Source of the DNA: Solea solea | Taxonomy: Eukaryota; Chordata; Actinopteri; Pleuronectiformes; Soleidae | NCBI RefSeq assembly: GCF_958295425.1 | Contig: NC_081142.1 | Span: forward strand, 26,988,822 to 27,052,821 | Direction: 5' to 3' | DNA: 64,000 nt | Shown: positions 33,309 through 43,909 of the stretch, in pieces | How the letters are laid out: each line of letters begins with the position of its first letter | How positions within the stretch are numbered: position 1 is the first letter of the stretch | Notes under the pieces: generated by a model | Database searches by the model: none | Told to the model about the DNA's origin: nothing | Seen by the model: only the letters and a program-made list of their open reading frames with translations | Translations under genes and position numbers: made by a program

Positions 33309-34516
33309 CTGCAAGAGAATCAAAACTGTAAAAAAAAAAAGAATTCTGTAAAAACGATTATTACAGCACCATTCAAATCTGGTGTTGCACAATTTGTTTA
33401 ACTCTTACAAAGCCTGGAATTGTATTTTTATACATAAAGTGCTAATAAACAATCTAAATGATTACTAGTCTGTATTTTGGGCTTGTTTCCTCCTCTGTCC
33501 TTCATGAAAACAATCATGTGCCAAACTTGCTTGTATTGTTGAAACCTCTTTAGCACGTCCAACTAGATTAGTGGGAGGTGCATTTAGAAACAAAGGTGTC
33601 CATAAGACTCTCTAATAATCACCTGAAATGCCTTTAATGCAGTGTCCTGTCCTCATAAACCATTTAATATGACCAGACCACCACATTAAAGGCATTTTAA
33701 TCATCAGTCAAAAATCTTTTGACAAACATTGCTAAACTGAAAAAAAAGTTTTTCTTTCACTGTTTTGTTGCTAAAAAAATAAAGTAGTACAACAGCAGGT
33801 GGCGCCAATGTGCGAGAGCTGATTAATATGAGCCTGACGAATTACAGCAATATAAATGATGCCTACATTTAGCTTATTTAAAACCCACTTTACTTTGTCC
33901 TAGCCATCACTGATATTAGACGGAATCAATCAATCAATCCATCATGTAAATATATATATATGTATATGTATATATTCAAATCTGGATAGTTAGCACCATT
34001 TTGTATCTGTGAAATCAGTTGTTGCCGTGTTAATCCAATCAAACATTGACTTTTAAAACCTCAAGTTTATCATTTCTTTCTGACATACATGATACTGAAT
34101 ATCCTTATTTAATAGGCCATTTAAATGTGTCTATACAGTGTAAAAACATAAATAAACTAACGAACTTTAACCAATACCTCATATAAATAGATAAACGGAA
34201 AACGGAGGATAAAAATACTGTTGGGAAAACGTATTCCTGTGTAGTTTTTTGTTTAGTTAATGCATTCATGTTATATCTTTTCGGCTGTTTCAGCGGAAAA
34301 CGTACATACGCTGCCGTTAGCAACAGCCCAATGGGCTCACTGTGCTAACCTGCTAGCACCTCCCGGCTAGCTTCAGTCAACGTTTATTAGTCGGTCCGTT
34401 AGCTTTGTTTTTAGCATTAAATCGCTGTAGGAAGAGATGGGATTTGAACGTCCCTCTGTGAGAAACACGTAGCATGAAGTGAAAGAGGTTAATGTGTTTG
34501 AAACACCACAACTTAC
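33309..34516. other. kyat3 first intron
   Basis: AT-rich intron between the first coding exon and the inferred 5' UTR exon. It has a short TA/CATATA tract at about 33950-33972 and no gene or clear transposon. Confidence 0.5.
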
Positions 34517-34585
34517 TGATAAACTGTGTGGAGTGTCAACAAACAGTACCACCACTGACCGGACAGTCTCCTACAGAGTAGCAGG
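34517..34585 (-). other. kyat3: Inferred kyat3 5' UTR exon
   Basis: On the minus strand a strong donor reads TTATCA|GTAAGTTG, with the exon's low-coordinate edge at 34517. It lies upstream of the first coding exon, whose acceptor TTGCAG is at 33309-33314. The exon is non-coding and its 5' limit is a guess placed just inside the CRE at 34590. Transcript data would be needed to fix it. Confidence 0.5.
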
Positions 34586-34589
34586 GGGA

Positions 34590-34597
34590 TGACGTCA
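34590..34597. promoter_or_regulatory. CRE palindrome at kyat3 promoter
   Basis: A perfect TGACGTCA site lies immediately upstream of the inferred kyat3 5' exon. CREB/ATF proteins bind this sequence, and full CREs usually function close to transcription starts. Its placement supports this as the promoter region. Confidence 0.5.
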
Positions 34598-34599
34598 TT

Positions 34600-36590
34600 G
34601 GAAAGGCTGGACAAGGTGATGCTGCCTTCACGGTCGCTGTGAAATTAGTGCAATACTTGTCTAACTCAACACCTGACTAATGTAAAAAAACAACAATAAC
34701 AAAAAGCACCCCCACGAAAGAAACACCAAAACCACAGTCTCAGACTACAGACGCTTGAAATTCTAAAAAAAAAAACCATGTAGATTAGATTTGTACATTA
34801 GCATTAGACTGAAATAAAATGTGTCCCTGTTACCGTGAATGATAAGAAAATATCAATAACATATATTGTATTACAATTATTTTCCAGAGTAAGTAATGAC
34901 TTGGAATTTAAAAAAAACACATGAACGTACTAGCAATGGAGGAGTGTGTAAGTGAATGCAGCACTGACCATCTGTGATGTTCATTTTACATTAGTGCTGC
35001 AATTAATTTCTCTCTCTCACACACACACACACACACCTGCCCTAAATACGTATAATTTTGTTGTACTGTACTGAAAGGTGAAGTTCATAATTTCAAGTGA
35101 CATCTGGAGGAGTATGACGGTATATTAGGGCCAATAATTCACATTTCATTTAAATTATGTCCTGATACTTGTGATGTGATGTGATGTGCTGATGTGCCAA
35201 AAGATGAAGTATCTCCTTGTTTGTGAAACCTATTGTAAAGTACAATTCCACTAAATGCTCCACAGCCCTCATTCACTTTTTACGGTTTATTGTTGAGTGA
35301 AACACAAGTGTGGTGCACTCCAGCTGTTTTCAGTCCACATCAGCATTAGCGGAAACACAAGCAGTATTGTATGATGTATTATTTTCTGTTTCCATTAAGA
35401 ACAGTACCAAAATAACCGGCCCCAACTGTTCTTTGGCACCCTTACGTTTGTGCACAGAGTAAACGACAGACAGACCAGGCAGCTTTTCTTAAAAGCGCCA
35501 TCAGTTGAACACAGAAGACAACGCTTCAATTCTTGCGGTTTGAATGTGACCGTACCACTGAATGTGAAATTAACCTCATTTTTGACGTTTTCTATTTTGA
35601 ATGCTTGAATTACATGGGGAAGTTTGGTTAAGTAGGACAATGTTTTCTATTGTTTTAATAAAAAAAAGCCACCATGACACACTTGCTAAACCCACCTAAT
35701 TCTGTTAAAAAAGTAGTCATTTAGGTTATTAGTGATTTTTTTTTGTTAATTTAGTGAATTAAGTGTTTATTTTGACCAAACCAGAATTTATGATTTGTTG
35801 AAAGAGTGATATGTCAGTCAGGGATAATTTGGATCTTTATTTATTTATTTATTTTTTTATATACATTTGTGTTGGCCATAAATGATATGTTTATTTGTTA
35901 GATAATGTCATGTTCTGTGTAGCCTAGTGACGATGACAATCAAAAATATATGTCTGTTTTTAACACTTACTGTAGATGGCAGGCTGTGTTGTCTGTTGCA
36001 TGTCAGTTGTACAGTAATTCCTTTGCCATTTCCTAAGTAATACTTTGTATTGCTCTTGTTACAGTCAAGGTTTCAGACACTATCTCACCTACTATCATCC
36101 AGTGCATGGAGAGTCAAGGAACAATGTTTAGCTACAGTTGCTTGATTGTAACTGTTAAGTGGATGCTGGGTTAGGGTAAGTAAAGGTAAAGGTAGTAAAG
36201 GGTTTTACTGTTCCAAACTACCAAACCAAACCAAACCGTTTCATGATGGAAACACATGCTTTCATCGTGTTCCTGACTGATTATTGACTCTGTACTTCCA
36301 GACGATTTCCAGTGGAATTGCTCGGTTTCGTCTGTTGTGGTAAGCTTGCCTGTGACGTGCACAATGATGGGCCTTTACCCTAACCTTAACCATCTTAACT
36401 AGTTGCCTAATCCTAAACCTGACATGAACCCAAGTCTTCATCTCACCCTAAAATCAAGTCTTAACCTGCAAAAAGCATCTTTAAAGTTGTGAGGACCAGA
36501 CAAAATGTCCTCACCAACATGACTTTACATCAAAATGTGTACTCAAAGCCTACTGCAGACACACACACACACACACAGTGAAGTCTTGTG
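34600..36590. other. Spacer between divergent kyat3 and lrrc8c
   Basis: About 2 kb between the inferred kyat3 start (minus) and the candidate lrrc8c first exon (plus). It contains a (CA)n tract at about 35019-35036, a remnant at 36180-36360, and 36360-36560 with CTAACC-type degenerate telomere-like sequence ending in (CA)n. No exon was recognised. Confidence 0.5.
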
Positions 36591-36599
36591 TTTCTTCAG

Positions 36600-36789
36600 C
36601 TGTGCACGCCCCTGCATGGTCAGGCAGAGGATATAGGAAGGTTGGCACGCGGAGAGAGGGGGAGGAGAGGAGGGAGGAAAGGAGAGGAGAGGCGAGGAGG
36701 TGGACGGCGCGCACATCATGATCCGAAACCTCTCAGCGCATGAAAGGCGAGCACAGAGAATCTCCAGCCCTGATCTTCTCTGACGGAAG
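36600..36789 (+). promoter_or_regulatory. lrrc8c: Candidate lrrc8c promoter and first exon
   Basis: A GC- and purine-rich block (gagaggggg-aggagagg units at 36650-36705, then CpG-rich GGCGCGCAC) precedes a donor CGGAAG|GTAAAA at 36789/36790. It has the position, strand and composition expected of the non-coding first exon of lrrc8c, whose coding exon is 8.4 kb downstream. It includes a 21-codon upstream ORF (36718-36783) that closes just before the donor. The assignment is by context only. Confidence 0.45.
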
Positions 36790-38960
36790 GTAAAACATCA
36801 CTAATCTTATTATTATTATTATTGTTGTTATTATTATTACTGCTGTTATCGTCATAAACATAAGACGCTGTTGTGACGTGAATAACAGCCACTGTTCACA
36901 CTCACATCGCCGTTACTTCACCTGGAATGTTGTGTGTGTCATTGTGAATGCGCGTTACTTTGCGCACATGCGCCTCGTGTTTCTGATCGATTGATTTATT
37001 GATGATTGGTGTGACGGAATCACTGTATCAATCTCAGGTCCTCTCACTGTGTAGTAGAATCTCCTCTTTCACTATAAAGTCTAAAGTACTGCCCCTCAAA
37101 CATGTTTGAACTATGTTTGTTTGTTGTGTTCCCGCATTGCGGTCAGATAAGTGTGTTTTCTTCTTCTTCCGTGATAGTTAGGAGTTGTTGTTGTGTTGAG
37201 CCTGCGGCTCTGGGTGTGTTCCAAACGTGTCTGTTTTTGGATATCTTGGGTTCAGACAAATTTCCTGTCAGGAAGGGACGAGGATATGGCCTGGTCAGCC
37301 CAAATCAGTGGCTGACTCATCCACTGGAGACAGTGATTTTCCTAAGAGCACATTACTAACTGTGATTCTCACTCATACTGACTTTCCCCAAACTTAAACG
37401 GAACAATTCTCTCACTGCTCACTGTTATTGTTACTATTTGTAACTGTTAGAGTTTCAGTGTAGTTGACAGAAGTTGACGTGCATGAGGCAGGAAGGATGT
37501 TAATTGATTCATCAAAGAGTTGCACTATGGGAAAATAGAATCCCTTTTCATGACAGGAAGTCTGGACATTGTTTTCTTCAGTTGTGTGTCTGTGTCATGA
37601 GTTCCTGTCTTTGTGGTGGCACAACCTCAAAGCTGAAATAATAATATATAACAATTATACATTATTATATATAATATCTGGAATTATATCCCCCTGTGTA
37701 TTTGTGTATTTTCTTGGAAAACAACAGAGACTATACACCCAATAAAGTATGGGTAGGAATGGCTCGGAATACTGCGAAATACAACTGGAATCACAAGGAA
37801 CACACACGTTGTCTGTTTGAACTGATGATACAAAACAATGCAAAGATTATTTTGTTGCCACAGCAATTAAAAACAACTTTAAACAGAAGTTGTTCATTAC
37901 CAATGTCCCTTAGGTTACAGTATTCATGCCCTTTATTTACACTAATTACGTAAATGAACTACCACAGTATAAGAATAATCAAATAGTCAAGGATCGATCT
38001 TGTCTGCAATATGTTCCAAACCTCTTGAGGATGGAGGTTTCATAGCATTTGTTATATAATAATGAAACGCCATCATTAAAAACAACAACTTAATATTACA
38101 TCATTTTAAAGCTGCTGTCAACATATTTGTACCTAAGATAAAATGTCACTCATCTAGACTGTATGCTCAGCTACATAGGCCTCTCAGTCTCAGGGTTTGT
38201 TTTGACAGCACGTCTGGAAGAAACTTTTCCAGTAAACCACAACACTTTAACCAATCAGGAGCCAGAACTCCACAAAGAGACCGTTTGTACGTGAATAAAT
38301 CCTCCGCCCCTTCCCCAAAAACGCTCATGATGTGAAATAGTGACGATCTTGCTGTATGTGTTTTCCACGTCAGTCTTCAACGTTACTAGAAACTACATCT
38401 GCCAAATCTAAATATACAGTCGTAGAGAAAATGTAAATCCCTGAAAATTGTTTGTCTGGTATAGTAGTATCTAGGAGAAGCGTTTCAAGTATCCCAATGC
38501 TGCGTTCCATTTACATCGGAACTCGGAACTGGGAGTTACGTCATCCCCAAGTTCACCGTGTTCCAGTTGAGAAGTTGGATGGACGATCACGGCGCTCAAC
38601 ACAAAGACCAAAAATGTTTTGAAGTGACATGGCAATGAGGATGGGGAATTCTAATGGCAGCAAGGGACATGGAGTTTGCCAAAAGTTAGCCAAAAAAAGC
38701 TGCATTTAAGAAGTATAATGTGCATGTTTAGCATATTTACTATGTCTATGCTGCAGTTTAACTCATCAAATGTACAAAAACCACAGCAAACATTAGATAC
38801 ACTGATTATCTGATGTTGCTGCGTGTGATTACCATGTAAATGCTCACAGCCACTAGACACGCTACCTGTCAAATATCAATACAGTAGACTAAAGTCATTG
38901 TTCAGTACTTTACTTTAAGTAAAGCTGTGCAACAAAACACAATTCATGGTTAAAGCATAA
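36790..38960. other. Inferred lrrc8c intron, no gene recognised
   Basis: Begins with an (ATT)n tract (about 36809-36840). At about 38500-38590 a fragment 'gctgcgttccatttacatcg' with 'gaactcggaactgggag' belongs to a common fish repeat. No LRRC8 N-terminal exon was found when reading this stretch. Confidence 0.45.
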
Positions 38961-38964
38961 CCAA

Positions 38965-39075
38965 GGTTTTATGTTAGGCCCTAACATAAAACCCTAAATA
39001 CCCTAAATACCACCACAACAACAGCATCAATAATATACCCTGGTATATTATTGATGCTGTTGTTGTTGTGGTGGT
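38965..39075. repeat. Two adjacent near-perfect palindromes
   Basis: The first has 14-bp arms (38965-38978 and 38980-38993) around a single C, with left arm GGTTTTATGTTAGG. The second has arms 39009-39039 and 39042-39075 around a 2-nt loop, broken only by one extra GTT in the right arm. Together they would form two cruciform hairpins 15 bp apart. Confidence 0.9.
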
Positions 39076-40506
39076 TTTTATTTACTTTGATATATATTGT
39101 ACTCTTTAAAGGGGACCATTAGTGGAGCGTTGAGTGCAAAAATCTCTTGAATGTCTTCTCTCTATTCTTCCTGCTTTCACCGGGGAGAATCAGTGAAAAA
39201 CTTTTTGTGAGAAAACTCAATTGAATTATCAAAAATGAGATGTGTATAAAAGCCTCGAGGCTTCTACATCATCTTACAGCTCAAAGCGTGAATAATGGAC
39301 AGAGGTATTCACTTGACAGCACCTATCTCACAGTGGCACAGTGGAGCTCACCATAAAATACTGTACATTGTGTTCGAGCACCTTGTAGATAATTCATTAT
39401 ACGATGTGTGTGTTGTATGTTTACAACAACACTCATGAGTATTTTTAATTTTGAATCACACTGAGATCAATCTTTGGTCAGATCAGACAGATATCAGAAA
39501 TATCTGTGGTAATCATTTTATAACAGATAGAGAGAAATACTGCAGCTGCATCAAAACACACACACACACATAGCTTTTCATAACTAACATAGCATTGAAT
39601 GGTTTTTAAAGCAGTGAATGACAGATATCTGGTTTGATCCAGTTTCATCATCATCCTCATGTTCCTCTATTACTCTAGTATGAGTCATTCATAAACAAGT
39701 GGGACTATGTAAAAGTAATGTCCAAACAGTTGTCATTGGTTCTACAAAGTTTGTCATTTGTTTTGCTTCCTCCAGACCAGGGGCGTCACTAGGTTTTAAG
39801 GACAGGGGGGGCTTAGCCCCCAGGAGATGCACAGAATGTGAGCGAACGTTTAATTTCACAAACAGCTAACAAAAACTGAGAAATGGCACGTTTTGGACAG
39901 ATTTAACAGAGATACTTTACTGTGCAAATGTTTTAGGCCACCATTACATTTTTAACACAGTACAACAACAAACACAGGAAGTACTGTATGTTTACAGCAT
40001 TAACAACAACAACAAAAAGAAAAAAATCCACATAGTTACAGTGCCGTATTTAACCAATGCTTCTTATTCATTAAGAGCCCACATGTATTAGCCAAAACTG
40101 TATGCAAAAAAAAGAGCACTGTGTTCTCAGAAAGTACACCATTTTAAAATAACATGGCTACAATTGGCAGCTACTTGGTGGGTGGAAGCATCAAAGAATG
40201 TCGTCTGTTTTTAAGGGTGGCAAAGGCGTCTATCACTCTATTGTGATTTAGGTGCTGAAGCTCCTCTTTTTCAATTGACATGACTGCAAGACTGTGAATG
40301 CCATGACTTTCACTCACAACACAATAATTGTTTACTCCCAAATATTTTGAAGTCACACAGAATATATTTTGGGCACATATGTGACTAAAATGGTTGTAAT
40401 TTTAAGCCCTGAAAAAATATAACTTAATTGCATAAATTACAGTTATATTAAGGTACTCTTGAAAATATTTGGGCCAGGCTAATTTGGCTTATACATCACT
40501 CTCTTG

Positions 40507-40715
40507 TAGGGATGCACGATATATCGGCATTAATATTGGTATCGGCCGATGTTCGTCATTTTTTAACATATCGGCATCGGTCCAATGAGTAAAACTGCGC
40601 CGATTTTAACAACCGATGTTAATACCCGTCTATTTGCTGTTTGTGTATGTGTGTCGGGAAGGGGAGGCCATGCTGCATTTCTTTGAACATGTTACAGTGA
40701 CGCAAGTGCAGCACA

Positions 40716-40748
<33 letters not shown>

Positions 40749-40842
40749 GAGGAGAGATAATGTCAGCGGTGTGGGCGTTTTTTCAGGGTGTCGATAGAAG
40801 ATACGCGAAAAGCATTATGCAACACTTGCAAAGTTGAGATAG
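40507..40842 (+). mobile_element. 5' fragment of autonomous hAT with BED finger
   Basis: It starts TAGGGATGCACGATATATCG, the end of a known type of fish hAT, and runs through TATCGGC repeats and a (GT)n tract. At its right side it carries a broken BED zinc finger: SAVWAFFQ (from 40763), and after a one-base shift DTRKALCNTCKVEI (40800-40841), which holds the C-x2-C pair. The remainder of the transposase is missing. Confidence 0.6.
40763..40841 (+). pseudogene. Frameshifted BED zinc-finger fragment
   Basis: Two short frames, offset by one base, together cover the first half of a BED domain (SAVWxFF then CNTCK). The His/Cys second half and the whole catalytic domain are absent. A remnant of a hAT transposase with no expected function. 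It is too short for an ordinary ORF call. Confidence 0.55.
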
Positions 40843-40999
40843 GCCTGCAGTCATAGGCCTAATGACGCCACTGACTCTCCTAAATAAAAGCTCGAGTTAA
40901 ATAAGTCTTGTATGGTGCACTTGGACTGAAATGTTTCATATTTCATATTCATATTGAGTTCCATAAAATTCCAGGACTGTCTGCATCACAAATGACTCT

Positions 41000-41629
41000 A
41001 TCCTGTGAAATCCTTTAGACTCACCTTTCCAGTAGAGGTTTCTCCCCTCTCACTCTCTCTGCTCCTCTGCCCTGACTCCTACAGGTCAATAGGGGTGGTG
41101 GAGTGATTATTATTATTACTACCGTATTATCATTATTATTATTATCCACATAATCATACGTGAATGAGCTGTTTCACGGTGTGCATCTGATGCTGGAGCT
41201 GATGCTCCAGAAGGAAGTCACCCCAAAGATAATATGAAGAGTGCACACCTAACTCTATAAACAACCAGGACCTTCACATTGCATTTCGGACTAACTAGCT
41301 AGCTACTGTAAGTAGCAGAGTTCTTTTGGAGCTGAAATGTAACTTTTGACCGCAAACAATAAAGGTAAGACGTGCACAGAGATATACAGCACGCATCTCA
41401 TGCTGCCTCCTGTACAGGGGGCTCTCGGCTACAGAGTGTGTAAGCCAGGTTTTTATTTGTCAAACAGGGAGCATTTGGCAATTACGTGGGACTTTCTGCT
41501 GTTAGCTGGGGGGCTGCAGCTAACTTATTGTTACTATCAGCAGTGATACTTACTCTCTTGAAAAAATTTCGTATGTCCATTCTTGTTCACGTTCTTCTCC
41601 TAATGCTGCTCTAGTCGGTTCTGTGTGCT
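41000..41629. other. Unassigned sequence before the gap
   Basis: Contains TTATTATTATT at about 41107-41140 and a donor-like AAAG|GTAAGA at 41364/41365. No LRRC8 coding sequence is seen. It is not clear whether any of it is transcribed. Confidence 0.35.
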
Positions 41630-41829
41630 NNNNNNNNNNNNNNNNNNNNNNNNNNNNNNNNNNNNNNNNNNNNNNNNNNNNNNNNNNNNNNNNNNNNNNN
41701 NNNNNNNNNNNNNNNNNNNNNNNNNNNNNNNNNNNNNNNNNNNNNNNNNNNNNNNNNNNNNNNNNNNNNNNNNNNNNNNNNNNNNNNNNNNNNNNNNNNN
41801 NNNNNNNNNNNNNNNNNNNNNNNNNNNNN
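41630..41829. other. Assembly gap, 200 N
   Basis: Exactly 200 N, probably a nominal gap size. The first coding exon of lrrc8c, which by homology should lie between 36.8 and 45.1 kb, is not seen elsewhere and may lie here. Confidence 1.
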
Positions 41830-41866
41830 AAACAGATGATACTGTTATTTTTTAAAAACATTACAG

Positions 41867-41913
41867 GTTTTATATGACATGGGTTATAATGTTGCATGGA
41901 GAACTCTGAAAAT
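41867..41913 (+). other. Exon-like 47-bp segment
   Basis: A TTACAG acceptor before 41867 and a near-consensus donor AAAT|GTAAGTAT after 41913 bracket 47 bp just past the gap. It does not encode the LRRC8C N-terminus. It could be a non-coding lrrc8c exon or chance. Confidence 0.2.
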
Positions 41914-42139
41914 GTAAGTATTTACAGTGAAATGAAGATTTAATAGTCTGCCAGGTGCAAAATGTTCTCAGGATACTGGCAGTATACTCCAGTATTGTTA
42001 TGAGACTAATTCAGTCATGCTTTTTCAGATTCTATATTGTGATTGTCATGTCTTCTGACAGTAGTAAGTTTTCCTTTATCTTCCGCCTTCCTCAGATCTG
42101 TCACCTGATGTTAGGTGGTCACGTGCCTTATCAGCTGAT

Positions 42140-43566
42140 AGAATAGAATAGAATAGAATAGAAATACTTTATTCATCCCCAAGGGGAAATTGTTTTAACA
42201 AAGCAGCAATACAAACAATATTATAAACATAAAATGTAAAATGTGCAACAGTAAGAAAAGAAAAAAGTGCAATAATAAAGGAGTGGCATAATGGAGTGCA
42301 ATGTCATACAGTAGAAAATGTGCATTGTGCAAATGAGCAGTATTTTTTTTGTACTATTACAGAGAGTTATTGTAAGTTTTGATGGCTGATGGCAGGAATG
42401 ACTTCCTGAATCTGTCCTTGTGACAGCGGAGCTGTCTGAATCTATTGGAGAATGTGCTCTCCTGGGCCTGGAGGATGTGGTGGAGAGGATGACCGGTGTT
42501 ATCCATGATGGAAAATAGTTTATTCAGCATCCTCCTCTCCACCACCGTTTCCACGGTGTCCTGTTTGCAGCCGATGATGGAGCCGGCCTTCTTTATCAGT
42601 TTGTTGAGTTTGTTAGTTTCGCCGGCTCCAATGCTGCTCCCCCAGCACACCACAGCAAAGAACAGTGCACTGGCCACAACAGACTGGTAAAATAACTCCA
42701 ACATCTTGCTGCATACATCAAACGATCGCAACCTCCTCAGAAAGAAGAGCCTGCTCATCCCCTTCCTGTACACAGCACCGGTGTTAGCCTTCCAGTCCAG
42801 TCTGTTGTTCAGCCTCACACCAAGGAATTTGTATTCCTCCACCATCTCAATATCCTCCCCCAGTACCCTCAAAGGTTGTGGAGCTGTCCTCTTCCTCCTG
42901 AAGTCCACCACCATCTCCTTGGTCTTGGTCACATTCAGAATCAGGTGGTTCTCACTGGCCCACTTCACGAAGTCAGATACCACTGTCCTGTACTCCCCCT
43001 CCTGTCCATCCCTCATACACCCCACCACCGCAGAGTCATCAGAGAACTTCTGCAAGTGGCATGACACAGAGTCATATTTGAAGTCTGAGGTGTATATGGT
43101 GAACAGGAAGGGGGACAGCACAGTTCCCTGTGGGGCTCCTACATCACTAACCACCACATCAGACAAACCACCACCCAGTCGGACAAACTGTGGTCTGCCT
43201 GTCAGGTAGTCAGTGATCCAGGAGATGGTGGGCGTGTCCACCCCCACCCCCTGCAACTTCTCTCCCAGTAACAGTGGCTGGATGGTGTTGAAAGCACTGG
43301 AGAAGTCAAAGAAAGTGATTCTCACAGTTCCTCCAGCACCATCCAGGTGAGACTGAGCTCGATGCAGCAGATAGATGAGGGCGTCATCCACCCCCAGTTT
43401 GGGCTGATAAGCAAATTGAAGTGGGTCCAGTGAGGACTTTACCTGCGGTCTAAGGTGAGCTAAGACCAGCCGCTCCAGCACCTTCATCACATGGGACGTC
43501 AGAGCCACTGGGCGGTAGTCCCCGGGTTCACGAGATGCTGATGATGTTCGGAGGCGTCATCTTCCT
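42140..43566 (-). mobile_element. 5'-truncated Rex1-like LINE
   Basis: A non-LTR retrotransposon in minus orientation. Its 3' end is the (GAATA)n tail at 42137-42162 with the familiar fish motif 'actttattcatccccaaggg' next to it. The 5' end stops inside the reverse transcriptase at about 43566. The endonuclease and the first RT blocks are missing, as in most dead-on-arrival LINE copies. Confidence 0.8.
42357..43566 (-). CDS. Truncated reverse transcriptase (Rex1-like LINE)
   Basis: Copies LINE RNA into DNA at the insertion site. The frame enters at the LINE's broken 5' end (SREPGDYRPVALTS near 43550-43508) and runs without a stop or frameshift to TAA at 42357-42359, over 383 codons beyond the GTG at 43508. 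RT motifs in order: DYRPVALTS, FDFSSAFNTI (the first catalytic Asp region), GAPQGTVLSPFLF, HLQKFSDDSAVVG (catalytic DD, with FSDD in place of the commoner FADD) and KFLGVRLNN. The C-terminal tail ends at TYNNSL. No initiation codon belongs to it, because the N-terminal endonuclease and start are gone. The lack of disabling changes suggests a fairly recent insertion. The Rex1 (Babar) assignment is from recognition of the family and could instead be a related L2/CR1-clade LINE. Confidence 0.75.
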
Positions 43567-43909
43567 GTCAGATTTGACGGGTCGATCGCGCCACGCCCAT
43601 GCGAAATAGAACACCAGAAAGAATGTGACACAAGATCCAAAAAGTCTGACATTTCAGATAACTGCAAACGACAAAACCGTATGATGAAATAAGGAAACGT
43701 GTGCACAGGACAATGAACTGGGATGAGGGAACGTTTATGCTGTCACACACCTGTCCTGGGGGGGCAACCGGACAGCAGGAGGCGTGATCGACCTGTCAAA
43801 TCTGACATCAGCTGATAAGGCATGTCACCACCTAACATCAGGTGACAGTTCTGAGATACACGGCGAAACTTGTTAACAAAAGTAAAGGAAAACTTACTAT
43901 TGTCGAAAT

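Larger units (their letters stand above)
39778..40873. mobile_element. hAT-type composite element
   Basis: It starts CAGGGGCGTCACTAGG and ends CCTAATGACGCCACTG, 16-bp inverted repeats with two mismatches and a CAG-type hAT tip. The expected 8-bp target duplication is not evident (ctccagac against actctcct). The right third is occupied by the 5' end of a different hAT (40507-40842). Confidence 0.65.
42055..43906. mobile_element. Inverted-repeat element split by a LINE
   Basis: The left arm 42055-42139 plus 43567-43592 and the right arm 43781-43906 are inverted copies. For example, 'tcacctgatgttaggtgg' at 42101-42118 faces 'ccacctaacatcaggtga' at 43828-43845. Removing the LINE (42140-43566) restores an element of about 425 bp with terminal inverted repeats of about 110-125 bp. 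The interior is non-coding. The superfamily is unknown. Confidence 0.75.

Noticed and set aside
41623..41897. ORFs spanning the N gap
   Set aside because: They are translations of N; there is no sequence to support them.
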